DNA from: ATZT02 sp046048135
Lineage (GTDB): Bacteria > Actinomycetota > Actinomycetes > S36-B12 > UBA5976
Direction: 5' to 3'
DNA length: 42,044 nucleotides
NCBI GenBank assembly: GCA_046048135.1
Contig: JBJOGR010000022.1
Location: 1-42,044 of the forward strand
The translations under genes and the position numbers were made by a program. The notes beneath the pieces were generated by a model. It worked only from the letters and a program-made list of their open reading frames with translations, made no database searches and was not told the DNA's origin. Numbering within the stretch: the stretch's first letter is position 1; each line of letters opens with the position of its first letter. Positions 7,428 to 14,831 of this stretch are shown here, piece by piece.

Positions 7428-8488
7428 TTTTGTGCTAAATCTTCTGGATTAAAACTTGGAGTTGGTAATTTCTCTCCGATTTTTCCAGCAACTTTGACTC
7501 GAAGAGGTTCTGTTAAAGGAAAATATCCATAGGTTTCTAATTGACCTTGGGCATCTAATCTAGATAAGAACCGCATGAAAGTTCTTGCAGAATTATTTTC
7601 ATCATCTTTGCATAGTCCAAATTCAAAATATGAAATTCCATGCCAAGAATTTGAGGTTTCTGATGTTCCGATATCTGTTGCAGGTTGTACTTCAGGATCT
7701 AGAGATCCTAAGACATTTCCATCTTCTTCTTTTATAAATACTTGGGAAGATGCAGAGGCAAATGAAGAAGAATCAAATAGGAAGTCCAAATCGTTAATCT
7801 TTAAGTTTGCATATGTCAAGGCATTGTCATAAATGACATTGCTAGGTAGAACTGAAATAACTCCATTTAAAGTGCCAAAATCTTGTAACAGAGTTTGAAA
7901 ATCCGGCACTATTTTGTTTGGTTTAATTTCAATAGGACTTCCGGTTATCGTTGAAATCCAGTCAAGAAATGCTTGATCACTTGTGTGCAGTTTTTCAACT
8001 TCCACAAATGTCACAGGGATATTTGGTAATTCAAATTCTGGGTTAGATTCAGCGATAAGTGGATCATTCCAGTTAGTTATTTCTCCATTTATTAAGCCTG
8101 CAACTGCTTTGGGACTTAGCACAATTCCATCTAAACCTTCACCGTAATAAACTACGGTAGAAAATTGATTCATTAATGAAGTCTTAAACTCAAATGCATT
8201 GCACATTTCAGGTTCAGCCGCAGAATTATCTGTCAAAACAATATTTGGCTCACTTGATTGATTATCTATTGTTACTAGAGCTTCTGGGCAAGAAACTAAG
8301 TAAAGATCAATTCCAGCTTGTAAAATGTTAGTTGTATTTTCAGATCCTTTAACAACTACTTCTCCATTGGCACATTGCACTTCTTGTTCGGCATAACTTG
8401 CTAAAACATCAGGTGGAATAGGTGGGGTACAAGCAGTAGAAATAAACGCCAAACTTACTAAAGAAACTAGAACAGATTTTTTGATCAT
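7424..8488 (-). CDS. PstS-like lipoprotein with degenerate ligand motifs
   Basis: A 354-residue lipoprotein. The signal peptide MIKKSVLVSLVSLAF runs to lipobox ISTAC, giving a lipidated Cys. It aligns by eye with PstS around GIVLSPKAVAGLINGEITNWNDP, but the phosphate-contact segment (RSxxSGT in PstS) is replaced by VEKLHTSD, and the early GGGASF signature is absent. It may be a scaffold, a binding protein for another oxyanion, or an anchored helper for the non-lipidated PstS. I chose ATG 8488 because it gives a clean signal peptide and has AGGAG about 10 bases upstream; the longer frame from 8539 begins inside a hairpin loop. It is the last gene of the pst cluster and its stop overlaps that of the SixA gene by 4 bp. 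Confidence 0.75.
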   Translation of the reverse strand: MIKKSVLVSLVSLAFISTACTPPIPPDVLASYAEQEVQCANGEVVVKGSENTTNILQAGIDLYLVSCPEALVTIDNQSSEPNIVLTDNSAAEPEMCNAFEFKTSLMNQFSTVVYYGEGLDGIVLSPKAVAGLINGEITNWNDPLIAESNPEFELPNIPVTFVEVEKLHTSDQAFLDWISTITGSPIEIKPNKIVPDFQTLLQDFGTLNGVISVLPSNVIYDNALTYANLKINDLDFLFDSSSFASASSQVFIKEEDGNVLGSLDPEVQPATDIGTSETSNSWHGISYFEFGLCKDDENNSARTFMRFLSRLDAQGQLETYGYFPLTEPLRVKVAGKIGEKLPTPSFNPEDLAQN

Positions 8489-8512
8489 GTACCTATCATC
8501 TCCTATAAATGA

Positions 8513-8556
8513 TTTTCCCGAGTAGAGGTAAGACATCAAACCTCTACTCGGGAAAA
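8513..8556 (-). other. Long perfect hairpin between pstS and the PstS-like gene
   Basis: A 17-bp perfect inverted repeat (8513-8529/8540-8556) has a 10-nt loop and a GC-rich centre, CCCGAGTAGAGG. On the minus strand no U-tract follows; the downstream ribosome site AGGAG comes about 10 bases later. It looks more like an mRNA-processing or stabilising element than a terminator. An adjoining GGGAAA-TTTCCC pair can compete for the same bases. Confidence 0.6.
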
Positions 8557-8582
8557 ATTTCCCATAACTAAATGGTCGAGAT

Positions 8583-9614
8583 CTAGTTAGAGAATTTTTC
8601 TATTTGTGACTTGGCTAGTGCAAGGACTTTTCCTTGAAGGGGGATATAACCAAGTTTTCCAGCTTGTTTTGGTGCACAGGTGTTGATTAGGTATTTCGCA
8701 TAATCTTCAACTGCTCTTGATTTTGAATCAGTTTGTTGATTTGGTCCAATTAGGTAGGTAATAGCAACTAAGTTGTATGCACCTTTAACTTTTGAACTCC
8801 AATCAAGTCCAACTAATCCTGAAGGTTGAACGTCGTTTTGTTTTGAAACAAATTTTGCAGCAGAAGCTGTAGTTGGTAGAACATATTCTCCAGCTGGATT
8901 CTTCAAGCTTGCAAAAGATTTCACACCTTGAGCTCTTAAGTCAGCAAGATCTGCATAACCAATTGAGTTAGCAGTTGACTTTAAAGCGGTTGTTAATTGT
9001 TGGTTTGATACAAACCCAAGAGATCCTGCAGGTGCACCTTTACCGTTGGCGGAAGTAAATACACCGTTTTTCTTCCAAGGAGCAACTTTTCTGTTAACTA
9101 AGTAACCTGAAAAGTTATCTGTTGTACCTGAGTTTGAAGAACGATAAATAACGGTGATATTTGCGTTTGGCAATTTTGCACCTTTATTTAGTTTTGCAAT
9201 TGCTGGATCGTTCCATTTGGTGATAGTTCCTGCGAATATTCCACCTAGTGTTGGATCATCAAGTTTTAGGCTTGTTAAACCTTTAACGTTGTAAGCAACA
9301 ACTATTGGAGCAGCAACCATTGGTGCAAAGTTAAATCCACCAGGACGACCTGTGTATTCCTTGCTTCCATAAGCTGCATCTGATCCTGCAAAGTCAAAAT
9401 TTCCTACCGCGAATTGATTACGGCCAGTTCCTGAAGAACTTGATACATAAGCAACTGTGTGATCACTGTATGAAGCAATACATGCGGCTTGAAAAGTTCC
9501 TGCGAAGGAAGCTCCACCACCTGTAATGCTTTCAGCATTTGCTGATACTGCACCTGTTGCAACTACCCCGAGTGCAACTGCGATGCTTAAAAGTGCACGT
9601 TTGGTACGCGACAT
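8583..9614 (-). CDS. pstS: Phosphate ABC transporter substrate-binding protein
   Basis: A 343-residue periplasmic-type phosphate-binding protein. The signal peptide (MSRTKRALLSIAVALGVVATG) appears to end at ANA before ESITGGGASF. There is no lipobox Cys, unusual for a Gram-positive binding protein, so it may be wall-associated or freely secreted. Phosphate-contact motifs are intact: GGGASF, GSDAAYG and YRSSNSGTTDNF, followed by FAGTITKWNDP. AGGGAGA lies about 8 bases before the ATG. It has its own upstream region with PHO boxes and a 5' hairpin, separate from pstB, which would allow the binding protein to be made in excess over the permease. Confidence 0.93.
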   Translation of the reverse strand: MSRTKRALLSIAVALGVVATGAVSANAESITGGGASFAGTFQAACIASYSDHTVAYVSSSSGTGRNQFAVGNFDFAGSDAAYGSKEYTGRPGGFNFAPMVAAPIVVAYNVKGLTSLKLDDPTLGGIFAGTITKWNDPAIAKLNKGAKLPNANITVIYRSSNSGTTDNFSGYLVNRKVAPWKKNGVFTSANGKGAPAGSLGFVSNQQLTTALKSTANSIGYADLADLRAQGVKSFASLKNPAGEYVLPTTASAAKFVSKQNDVQPSGLVGLDWSSKVKGAYNLVAITYLIGPNQQTDSKSRAVEDYAKYLINTCAPKQAGKLGYIPLQGKVLALAKSQIEKFSN

Positions 9615-9636
9615 ATTTTCTTTTCTCCCTTATTAA

Positions 9637-9659
9637 TAAGTGAGAGTTTTTCTCACTTA
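9637..9659 (-). other. Hairpin in the pstS 5' leader
   Basis: A 9-bp inverted repeat TAAGTGAGA/TCTCACTTA has a 5-nt loop. It sits about 10 bases upstream of the pstS ribosome site and downstream of the PHO box. No U-tract follows on the pstS strand, so it is not an obvious terminator of pstCAB. A role as stabilising 5' stem or processing boundary is inferred. Confidence 0.5.
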
Positions 9660-9668
9660 AGCCTGACA

Positions 9669-9752
9669 CTTAACAATGTAAGTACGCCTTGTTAACAACA
9701 GATTGACAATTACCAATCTTTTTCCTGACATTTAAGTTAATTTTTGGTGAAC
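9669..9752 (-). promoter_or_regulatory. PHO boxes of pstS
   Basis: On the minus strand GTTAAC (9691-9696), GTACTT (9680-9685) and GTTAAG (9669-9674) are spaced exactly 11 bp. A second pair further upstream is GTTCAC (9747-9752) and ATTAAC (9736-9741), also 11 bp apart. TACATT (9675-9680) lies 10 bases after the GTTAAC unit, the same spacing as at ppk and senX3, and is the best -10 candidate. Confidence 0.65.
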
Positions 9753-9773
9753 GCATGTCTCATTTGTTTCTTA

Positions 9774-10634
9774 TTAACCAAACAAGCCATTCACATAATC
9801 GTGAGTTCTAGAATCTTTTGCATTTTTAAATACTTGTTGCGTTAAACCTGCTTCAACAATTTGACCAGGATTTCCATCTAAAGCTAAGAAAAATGCTGTG
9901 TAATCCGAAACTCTCAAAGCTTGTTGCATATTGTGAGTAACAATTACCACAGTCATATCTTTACTAATTTCTCGAATTGTTTCTTCAATATGTCTTGTTG
10001 AGCCTGGATCAAGTGCTGAGCATGGTTCATCCATTAAAAGAACTTTTGGATTAACAGCTAAAGCTCTTGCTATACATAATCTTTGTTGTTGTCCACCTGA
10101 TAAAGATTGTGCAGAAGCATTTAAACGATCTTTGGTTTCGTTCCACAAACTTGCCTTCATTAAGCAAGATTCCACGATTTCATCAGGGTTTGTAAATGGA
10201 ATTTGTGCCAGACGCAATCCTGACAAAACATTATCTTTAATGCTCATTGTTGGGAAAGGATTTGGTTTTTGAAACACCATTCCAACTTGAGTTCTGATAT
10301 CTACAGGATCTACATCTTTGTCGTAAATATCTCTTCCTTCATAGAAAACTTTTCCAGCTAAAGCAGCTCCTGGAATAAATTCGTGCATGCGATTTAAAAC
10401 TCTGATAAATGTTGACTTTCCACAACCGGATGGACCAATCAATGCTGTTACAGAATTTTCTGGGAAAGCTAAATTGATGTCTGCAAGAATCATTCGGTTA
10501 CCAAACCAAACATAAAGACCTTGCGTCTCAAGATGAGCTATGGAATCAACCAACTTTAATCTTTGATGATCCTCAACTACCATTGCATTCATTTTCATAC
10601 CTTTCGTTGGATTGATGTCGTGTAACGCTGTCAT
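9774..10634 (-). CDS. pstB: Phosphate ABC transporter ATP-binding protein
   Basis: A 286-residue ABC ATPase that drives phosphate import. Walker A is GPSGCGKST, followed by the Q-loop in VFQKPNPFPTMS (the PstB-typical FQxPNPF), signature LSGGQQQRLCIARAL, Walker B VLLMDEPCSALD and switch His in IVTHNM. An N-terminal extension of about 30 residues (MTALHDINPTKGMKMNAM) precedes the core, and the ATGs at positions 13, 15 and 18 are alternative starts. Its ATG directly follows the pstA stop (TAAATG), with AAAGG upstream. It is the third gene of pstC-pstA-pstB. PhoU is not encoded in this window. Confidence 0.93.
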   Translation of the reverse strand: MTALHDINPTKGMKMNAMVVEDHQRLKLVDSIAHLETQGLYVWFGNRMILADINLAFPENSVTALIGPSGCGKSTFIRVLNRMHEFIPGAALAGKVFYEGRDIYDKDVDPVDIRTQVGMVFQKPNPFPTMSIKDNVLSGLRLAQIPFTNPDEIVESCLMKASLWNETKDRLNASAQSLSGGQQQRLCIARALAVNPKVLLMDEPCSALDPGSTRHIEETIREISKDMTVVIVTHNMQQALRVSDYTAFFLALDGNPGQIVEAGLTQQVFKNAKDSRTHDYVNGLFG

Positions 10635-11699
10635 TTATCTGGCCTTTCCTTTTGGTGATAAAACTCTTGCTAAACCAAACAAAATTCCCACTACAAGCAT
10701 GAGAACAAATGCTGCTCCCCAAGCTCTTTGAATACTTGATTCATAACCTGAACCTAAGAATTGAAAAATATAAACAGGGATTGTAGAAACAGGATCTTTA
10801 AATGGATTTAAGTTTGTGCCATTGGTATTTGAAGTAGTTAAGAGAAGTGGAGCAGTTTCACCTACAACTCTTGCTACACCAAGAATTACTGCTGTAATAA
10901 TTCCAGCTTTTGCAGTTGGCAAAACAATTCTCATGATTACTCTTGCTCTACTTGAGCCAAGCGCTGTCGCTGCATCTCTTAATTCTTTTGGTACAAGTTT
11001 TAAAACTTCTTCACTAGTTCTAGCAACTGTTGGAAGCATCAAGATTGCATAAGCAAGTCCACCAGTAAGAGCAGAGAATCCAACTAAGTCAGTCAAAATA
11101 AATGCTGCCAAAATAAATAAGCCTGCAACTATTGATGGCACTCCGCTCATTGCTTGCACAATGAAGCGAACAAATCCTGCTAAACGACCTTTCATGTCAG
11201 TTATATAAATTGCACTTGCAATTCCAAGTGGTACTGCTAGTACAGTTCCAATTGCAACCACAGTTAATGTGCCTAGAAGTGCGTGTCCCACTCCACCGTA
11301 GGTAAGTTCAGTTGTTGGAGAAATATAAATATTGTTTTGTGTTAAAAACGAAAATCTCATTGCAGGTAAACCTCTTGCTGCAACTGATAACAAAACAGAT
11401 CCAAGTAGTGCTAAAACTAAAGAAAATGCAGTCACAGAAAGTACAGATAAAACGGCATCTCCAACTCTTCTTTTGCCTAAAGCAACAATTGTCATGATCA
11501 CTGCCATTGCAATTTGAATTGGTAAAAAGATTGCAATAAATATTAAAGCTCCTGGAAGATCTGTAAAGAAGAAGAAAAAGGCATAAACACTCATAGGTAT
11601 AACAACTATTAAAGAATTTGCAATAACTACAGTTGGTTTAGATTTTTTCCAAGGGTATTGAGGTTTCATTGTTGAAGTATCTAAAACTTGTGAAGTCAT
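10635..11699 (-). CDS. pstA: Phosphate ABC transporter permease PstA
   Basis: A 354-residue inner-membrane permease. Extra hydrophobic helices occupy about residues 24-115, longer than in enterobacterial PstA but common in Actinobacteria. The core BPD_transp domain follows, with the coupling-helix EAA-type loop ELRDAATALGSSRARVIMRIVLPTAKAG cut here to its key parts: AATALG and VLPTAKAGI. The ATG overlaps the pstC stop by 4 bp, so the two permease halves are translationally coupled. It ends immediately before pstB. Confidence 0.92.
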   Translation of the reverse strand: MTSQVLDTSTMKPQYPWKKSKPTVVIANSLIVVIPMSVYAFFFFFTDLPGALIFIAIFLPIQIAMAVIMTIVALGKRRVGDAVLSVLSVTAFSLVLALLGSVLLSVAARGLPAMRFSFLTQNNIYISPTTELTYGGVGHALLGTLTVVAIGTVLAVPLGIASAIYITDMKGRLAGFVRFIVQAMSGVPSIVAGLFILAAFILTDLVGFSALTGGLAYAILMLPTVARTSEEVLKLVPKELRDAATALGSSRARVIMRIVLPTAKAGIITAVILGVARVVGETAPLLLTTSNTNGTNLNPFKDPVSTIPVYIFQFLGSGYESSIQRAWGAAFVLMLVVGILFGLARVLSPKGKAR

Positions 11700-12697
11700 G
11701 CTATTTTCTCTCTCACACTTCTTGCCACGATCCAGTTAGCAATCAAATTCACAACTAATGTCATTAAGAACAAAATAAGTCCAGCGCCAAGTAACGCTCT
11801 AATTTCATCAGGTGTTGCTTCACCGAATTTAGCAACAATCATCGATGCAATTGCTCCACCTTGTGGATTTAATATTTGGAAATAATTTACTTTTTCAAAA
11901 ATCAAATTAAGTACGAAATAAATTGCAATTGTTTCACCTAATGCTCTTCCTAAACCAAGCATTACTCCACCAACAATTCCACCTCGAGCATGTGGAAGAG
12001 CAACAAATTTCACAGCGCCCCATAAAGATCCACCTAAACCACGAGCTGCATCTAATAGCTCTTGTGGAGTTTGGGATAGAACTTCTCTTGCAACAACAGT
12101 AATAATTGGAGTGATCATGATCGCTAAAACCCAACCGGCAATAAATGGAGATCTGGCAAATTGATCTTGATCATTTCTAAAAAATGGAATTAAAAAGAAA
12201 TATTGATTTAGTAGTTTTGACCAACCTTCAGCAACCGGAGTAAAAACTAAAAAGCCCCACAAACCAATAATTCCTGATGGAATTGCAGCTAAAATATCAA
12301 CTAAGACTGTGAGAGTTCTAGATAATCGATCTGGCGCAATAAAGACAATAAATATTGCTAACAATATTGATACTGGAACTGCAATAATTAATGCCAATAT
12401 TGAATTTAAAAAAGTTCCATAAAGCATGGGCCAAATTTGAAATGTTTGTTCTTCAGGATTTGCTGAACTATTTACCCAAGTGCTTCCAGTTATGAAATCA
12501 AGTCCTTCTTTTTGTAACACTGGCCAAGAAGAAGATGCTAAATAAATTAGTATTGCCACTAAAATCGCTAGGGACGATAAAGCGGCAATGACTATGGTTC
12601 CTGAGAAAGCTTTATCCGAAGGGGTACGACTTTTTTCCCTGCCTAGTCTTATAGGTTCAGGGTGAGATTTATTAGTAATTTCTTGTGTCTCGACCAC
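11696..12697 (-). CDS. pstC: Phosphate ABC transporter permease PstC
   Basis: A 333-residue permease with six predicted membrane helices; the first is TIVIAALSSLAILVAILIYL. The EAA loop contains ELLDAARGLGGSLWGAV and VALPHARGGIVGG. I use the GTG at 12697 (codon 31 of the longest frame). The longer frame begins at a TTG (12787) next to the PHO boxes and would translate right through them, giving a polar stretch not typical of PstC. The GTG lacks a strong ribosome site, so a weak or leaderless start is possible. First gene of pstC-pstA-pstB. Confidence 0.88.
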   Translation of the reverse strand: MVETQEITNKSHPEPIRLGREKSRTPSDKAFSGTIVIAALSSLAILVAILIYLASSSWPVLQKEGLDFITGSTWVNSSANPEEQTFQIWPMLYGTFLNSILALIIAVPVSILLAIFIVFIAPDRLSRTLTVLVDILAAIPSGIIGLWGFLVFTPVAEGWSKLLNQYFFLIPFFRNDQDQFARSPFIAGWVLAIMITPIITVVAREVLSQTPQELLDAARGLGGSLWGAVKFVALPHARGGIVGGVMLGLGRALGETIAIYFVLNLIFEKVNYFQILNPQGGAIASMIVAKFGEATPDEIRALLGAGLILFLMTLVVNLIANWIVARSVREKIA

Positions 12698-12741
12698 GTT
12701 CTTATCATTTAGGAAACGGATTACCTTGGTTTGACTAAACG

Positions 12742-12780
12742 GTTTAATCCTTAAGAACTCTTGGTTAACAATAGGTAAAC
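12742..12780 (-). promoter_or_regulatory. Four-unit PHO box of pstCAB
   Basis: On the minus strand GTTTAC (12775-12780), GTTAAC (12764-12769), GTTCTT (12753-12758) and TTAAAC (12742-12747) are each separated by exactly 11 bp. This is the best-formed PHO array in the window and lies 45-83 bases before the proposed pstC GTG start. The -10 element is not clear. Confidence 0.75.
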
Positions 12781-12817
12781 AACCCAAATATTTGTTAAAG
12801 ATGTTAAAAGAGTAAAA

Positions 12818-13579
12818 CTATCGTTCTTCTTGAATTGAGTTTCCGCCATCAACAGCAATAACTTGACCTGTTAAATAACCTGCTTCATCACTTGCTAAAT
12901 AGCCAACAAGGGAAGCTATTTCTTCTGGTTTGGCAGATCTTTTTAATGGTGTATTTAAACCAGCTTGTTTTTCATTTTCAGTTTGAGATTCTGTTTGAAT
13001 CCATCCTGGAGCAATAGCATTTACCAAAATATTGTCTTTTGCAAAATCTAGAGCTAAAGATCTGGTTAAGCCAGCTAAACCAGCTTTACTAGATGCATAA
13101 CTTACTTCATTTTTCATAGCCATAACTGGACCAGTAATTGATGTAATCATTATTACTCTTGGGCTTTTTGATTTCTTTAACAAATCAAGTGATTCTTTTG
13201 TCACTAAGAATGCTGAAACTAAATTTCTTTCAACTGAAGAAATAAATTTATCAAGGCTAGTGTTTTCTATATTTCCAGATTCAGCACCTGGAGAATCTAT
13301 AACTGAAGTCATTCCAGCATTATTTACAAGCACATCTAGTGTTCCAAATTCCTTTTTTACTTCATTTATTAAGTTTTTAACTTCTTCTTCATTAGTTAAA
13401 TCTGCAATAAAAAATGGACAATTTAATTCTTTTGCTCTTTCTTTTATGCGTTCACTTTTTCCTGTGATAAAAACTTTTGAACCCATGGATTGTAAAAATT
13501 TTGCTGAGGCAAAACCAATTCCATTACTAGAGCCTGCTCCAGTAATAAGGGAAGTTTTATGACTTAGATTAAAAACCAT
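12818..13579 (-). CDS. Short-chain dehydrogenase/reductase (FabG-like)
   Basis: A 253-residue classical SDR using NAD(P). The cofactor loop is TGAGSSNGIG near the N-terminus, the structural motif is NNAG, and the catalytic Ser lies in MITSITGP with YxxxK as YASSKAG. The C-terminus has the FabG-like YLTGQVIAVDGG. Three Asn/Ser-rich residues in the glycine loop are a mild variation. The substrate cannot be told from sequence; FabG-type 3-oxoacyl reductase or a sugar/alcohol dehydrogenase are both possible. A TAAACT box 8 bases before the ATG suggests an own, leaderless transcript. It lies upstream of pstC with a 120-base gap and is probably independent of the phosphate genes. Confidence 0.8.
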   Translation of the reverse strand: MVFNLSHKTSLITGAGSSNGIGFASAKFLQSMGSKVFITGKSERIKERAKELNCPFFIADLTNEEEVKNLINEVKKEFGTLDVLVNNAGMTSVIDSPGAESGNIENTSLDKFISSVERNLVSAFLVTKESLDLLKKSKSPRVIMITSITGPVMAMKNEVSYASSKAGLAGLTRSLALDFAKDNILVNAIAPGWIQTESQTENEKQAGLNTPLKRSAKPEEIASLVGYLASDEAGYLTGQVIAVDGGNSIQEER

Positions 13580-13590
13580 ATGTAAATAGT

Positions 13591-13635
13591 TTAGCCCTAA
13601 AGATTAACAATTAACATAGTTTTCTATAGGGCTAA
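13591..13635 (-). terminator. Possible terminator after the DUF805 gene
   Basis: A 9-bp inverted repeat TTAGCCCTA/TAGGGCTAA (13591-13599/13627-13635) has a long 27-nt loop. It lies just downstream of the DUF805 stop on the minus strand. The following bases are only moderately U-rich, so this is a weak call. Confidence 0.35.
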
Positions 13636-13640
13636 TAATT

Positions 13641-13973
13641 TTAAAGTTTTACAGGCTTTGGACCAAATCTATTTGGACCAGAATCACCCACAGTTGCCAA
13701 AAGATAAATATTTATCAAAGGAACAATTAAATACCAGCCTGATTTATTTCGATCATGCATTCTTCTAACTCCTACTGCAATATATGGAAGAAGAAGAGCA
13801 AGTGAAACTATAGTTCCTAAAACATCAGAAATTAAATTTCCTAGAAAATTTGCTACATAGAAAAACAACAAAAAATACCAGAATTCAGCTCTTGATGCTC
13901 GACCTGTAAAAGTTGTGTAATTTTGTAATCCTCTTAAAACTGCCTTTTGAATATCAGAAAATATTTGATTCAA
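13641..13973 (-). CDS. DUF805 small membrane protein
   Basis: A 110-residue DUF805 protein. The N-terminal FTGRASRAEFWYFLLF motif is diagnostic for the family. It is followed by about three hydrophobic helices and the conserved RRMHDRNKSGWY between the second and third. The TTG start at 13973 is supported by AAAGGAG about 9 bases upstream. DUF805 proteins are widespread membrane proteins with no firmly established role. It appears to be a single-gene unit. Confidence 0.85.
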   Translation of the reverse strand: MNQIFSDIQKAVLRGLQNYTTFTGRASRAEFWYFLLFFYVANFLGNLISDVLGTIVSLALLLPYIAVGVRRMHDRNKSGWYLIVPLINIYLLATVGDSGPNRFGPKPVKL

Positions 13974-14030
13974 GTTAACAATCTCCTTTTAGATTCTGTG
14001 TGTAACTCTAACCAAAAGGATTACAAAACT

Positions 14031-14059
14031 TTGACATTTCAACTAATTAGATTGAAAAT
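14031..14059 (+). promoter_or_regulatory. Promoter of the Phd-like small gene
   Basis: TTGACA (14031-14036), a 17-bp spacer and GAAAAT (14054-14059). The predicted transcription start is within about 5 bases of the ATG at 14071, so the message is almost leaderless. Confidence 0.5.
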
Positions 14060-14070
14060 GATTAGACCTT

Positions 14071-14229
14071 ATGGACAATTTTGAAGAAATAGATTTAAAA
14101 CAAGCACTTCTTAATATTGAACAAGGACTACCTCAAAAGCCAATTTTGCTTAAAAGAAATGGTAAAAATATTGCTGTAGTTATGTCTTTTAATGACTATC
14201 AGGGTCTAATTGAAGACAACCAATCATAA
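14071..14229 (+). CDS. Orphan Phd/YefM-like antitoxin-type small protein
   Basis: A 52-residue reading frame with ATG at 14071 and TAA at 14227. The segment PILLKRNGKNIAVVMSFNDYQGL matches the core of Phd/YefM antitoxins (strand-turn-strand 'rnGkxvAVvms...dY..L'). It is shorter than typical Phd/YefM (75-90 aa): the DNA-binding start is reduced and there is no long toxin-binding tail. A good promoter precedes it. No toxin gene lies next to it; the following gene is a carbonic anhydrase. It could be a solitary regulator or an antitoxin remnant. Confidence 0.6.
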   Translation: MDNFEEIDLKQALLNIEQGLPQKPILLKRNGKNIAVVMSFNDYQGLIEDNQS

Positions 14230-14259
14230 AATTGCAAGGTACTTGATAATCTATTTTTC

Positions 14260-14796
14260 ATGCCATTAAGTAATTCAAGTGATATTCAAAAATTTAATTC
14301 AGAGAAATTTCAAGATGTATTAGAAAATAATGAAGAATTTGTTAATAGTTTCAAATATGAAGATTTAACAGGGGTTGCTAAAAAAGGTATTGCCATAGTT
14401 ACTTGTATGGACTCAAGAATTTCTCCGCTTTCTGTAGTGGGCATGAAAGCAGGAGATGCAAAAATTTTAAGAAACGCAGGTGCTCGTGTCACAGAAGATG
14501 TGATCAGAACTTTAGTTTTAGCAACATATCTTTTAGGCGTTAATCGAATTTTGATCATGCCTCATACAGATTGTCGTATGGCAAGTGGGGCAGAAGCAGA
14601 AATTCATAAGCAGATTAAAGAAGAACATGGAGTAGACACTCGATCTTTAGAATTTAGAACAGTGATTGATCAGAAAAAAGCATTAATCACAGATGTCTTA
14701 AGAATTAGAACTTATCCTTTATTGCCTAAGGAAGTAATAGTAAGTGGGGCAATCTATAACGTAAAAACTGGAAAACTTGAACCAGTAGATGCATAA
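14260..14796 (+). CDS. Beta-carbonic anhydrase
   Basis: A 178-residue beta-class carbonic anhydrase interconverting CO2 and bicarbonate. Zinc ligands are C49 in TCMDSR, H102 and C105 in MPHTDCRM; D51 and R53 form the conserved dyad. The family's RNAGARVTEDVIRTL block follows. It is short but complete, with the C-terminal strand VIVSGAIYNVKTGKL. A TAATCT box (14247-14252) 7 bases before the ATG suggests a leaderless message. An SbtA-type bicarbonate transporter starts 35 bases downstream on the same strand, so the pair probably manages inorganic carbon supply. Confidence 0.88.
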   Translation: MPLSNSSDIQKFNSEKFQDVLENNEEFVNSFKYEDLTGVAKKGIAIVTCMDSRISPLSVVGMKAGDAKILRNAGARVTEDVIRTLVLATYLLGVNRILIMPHTDCRMASGAEAEIHKQIKEEHGVDTRSLEFRTVIDQKKALITDVLRIRTYPLLPKEVIVSGAIYNVKTGKLEPVDA

Positions 14797-14831
14797 GAAA
14801 CAATAAAATAAGTGATTTAATTAAATAACTT

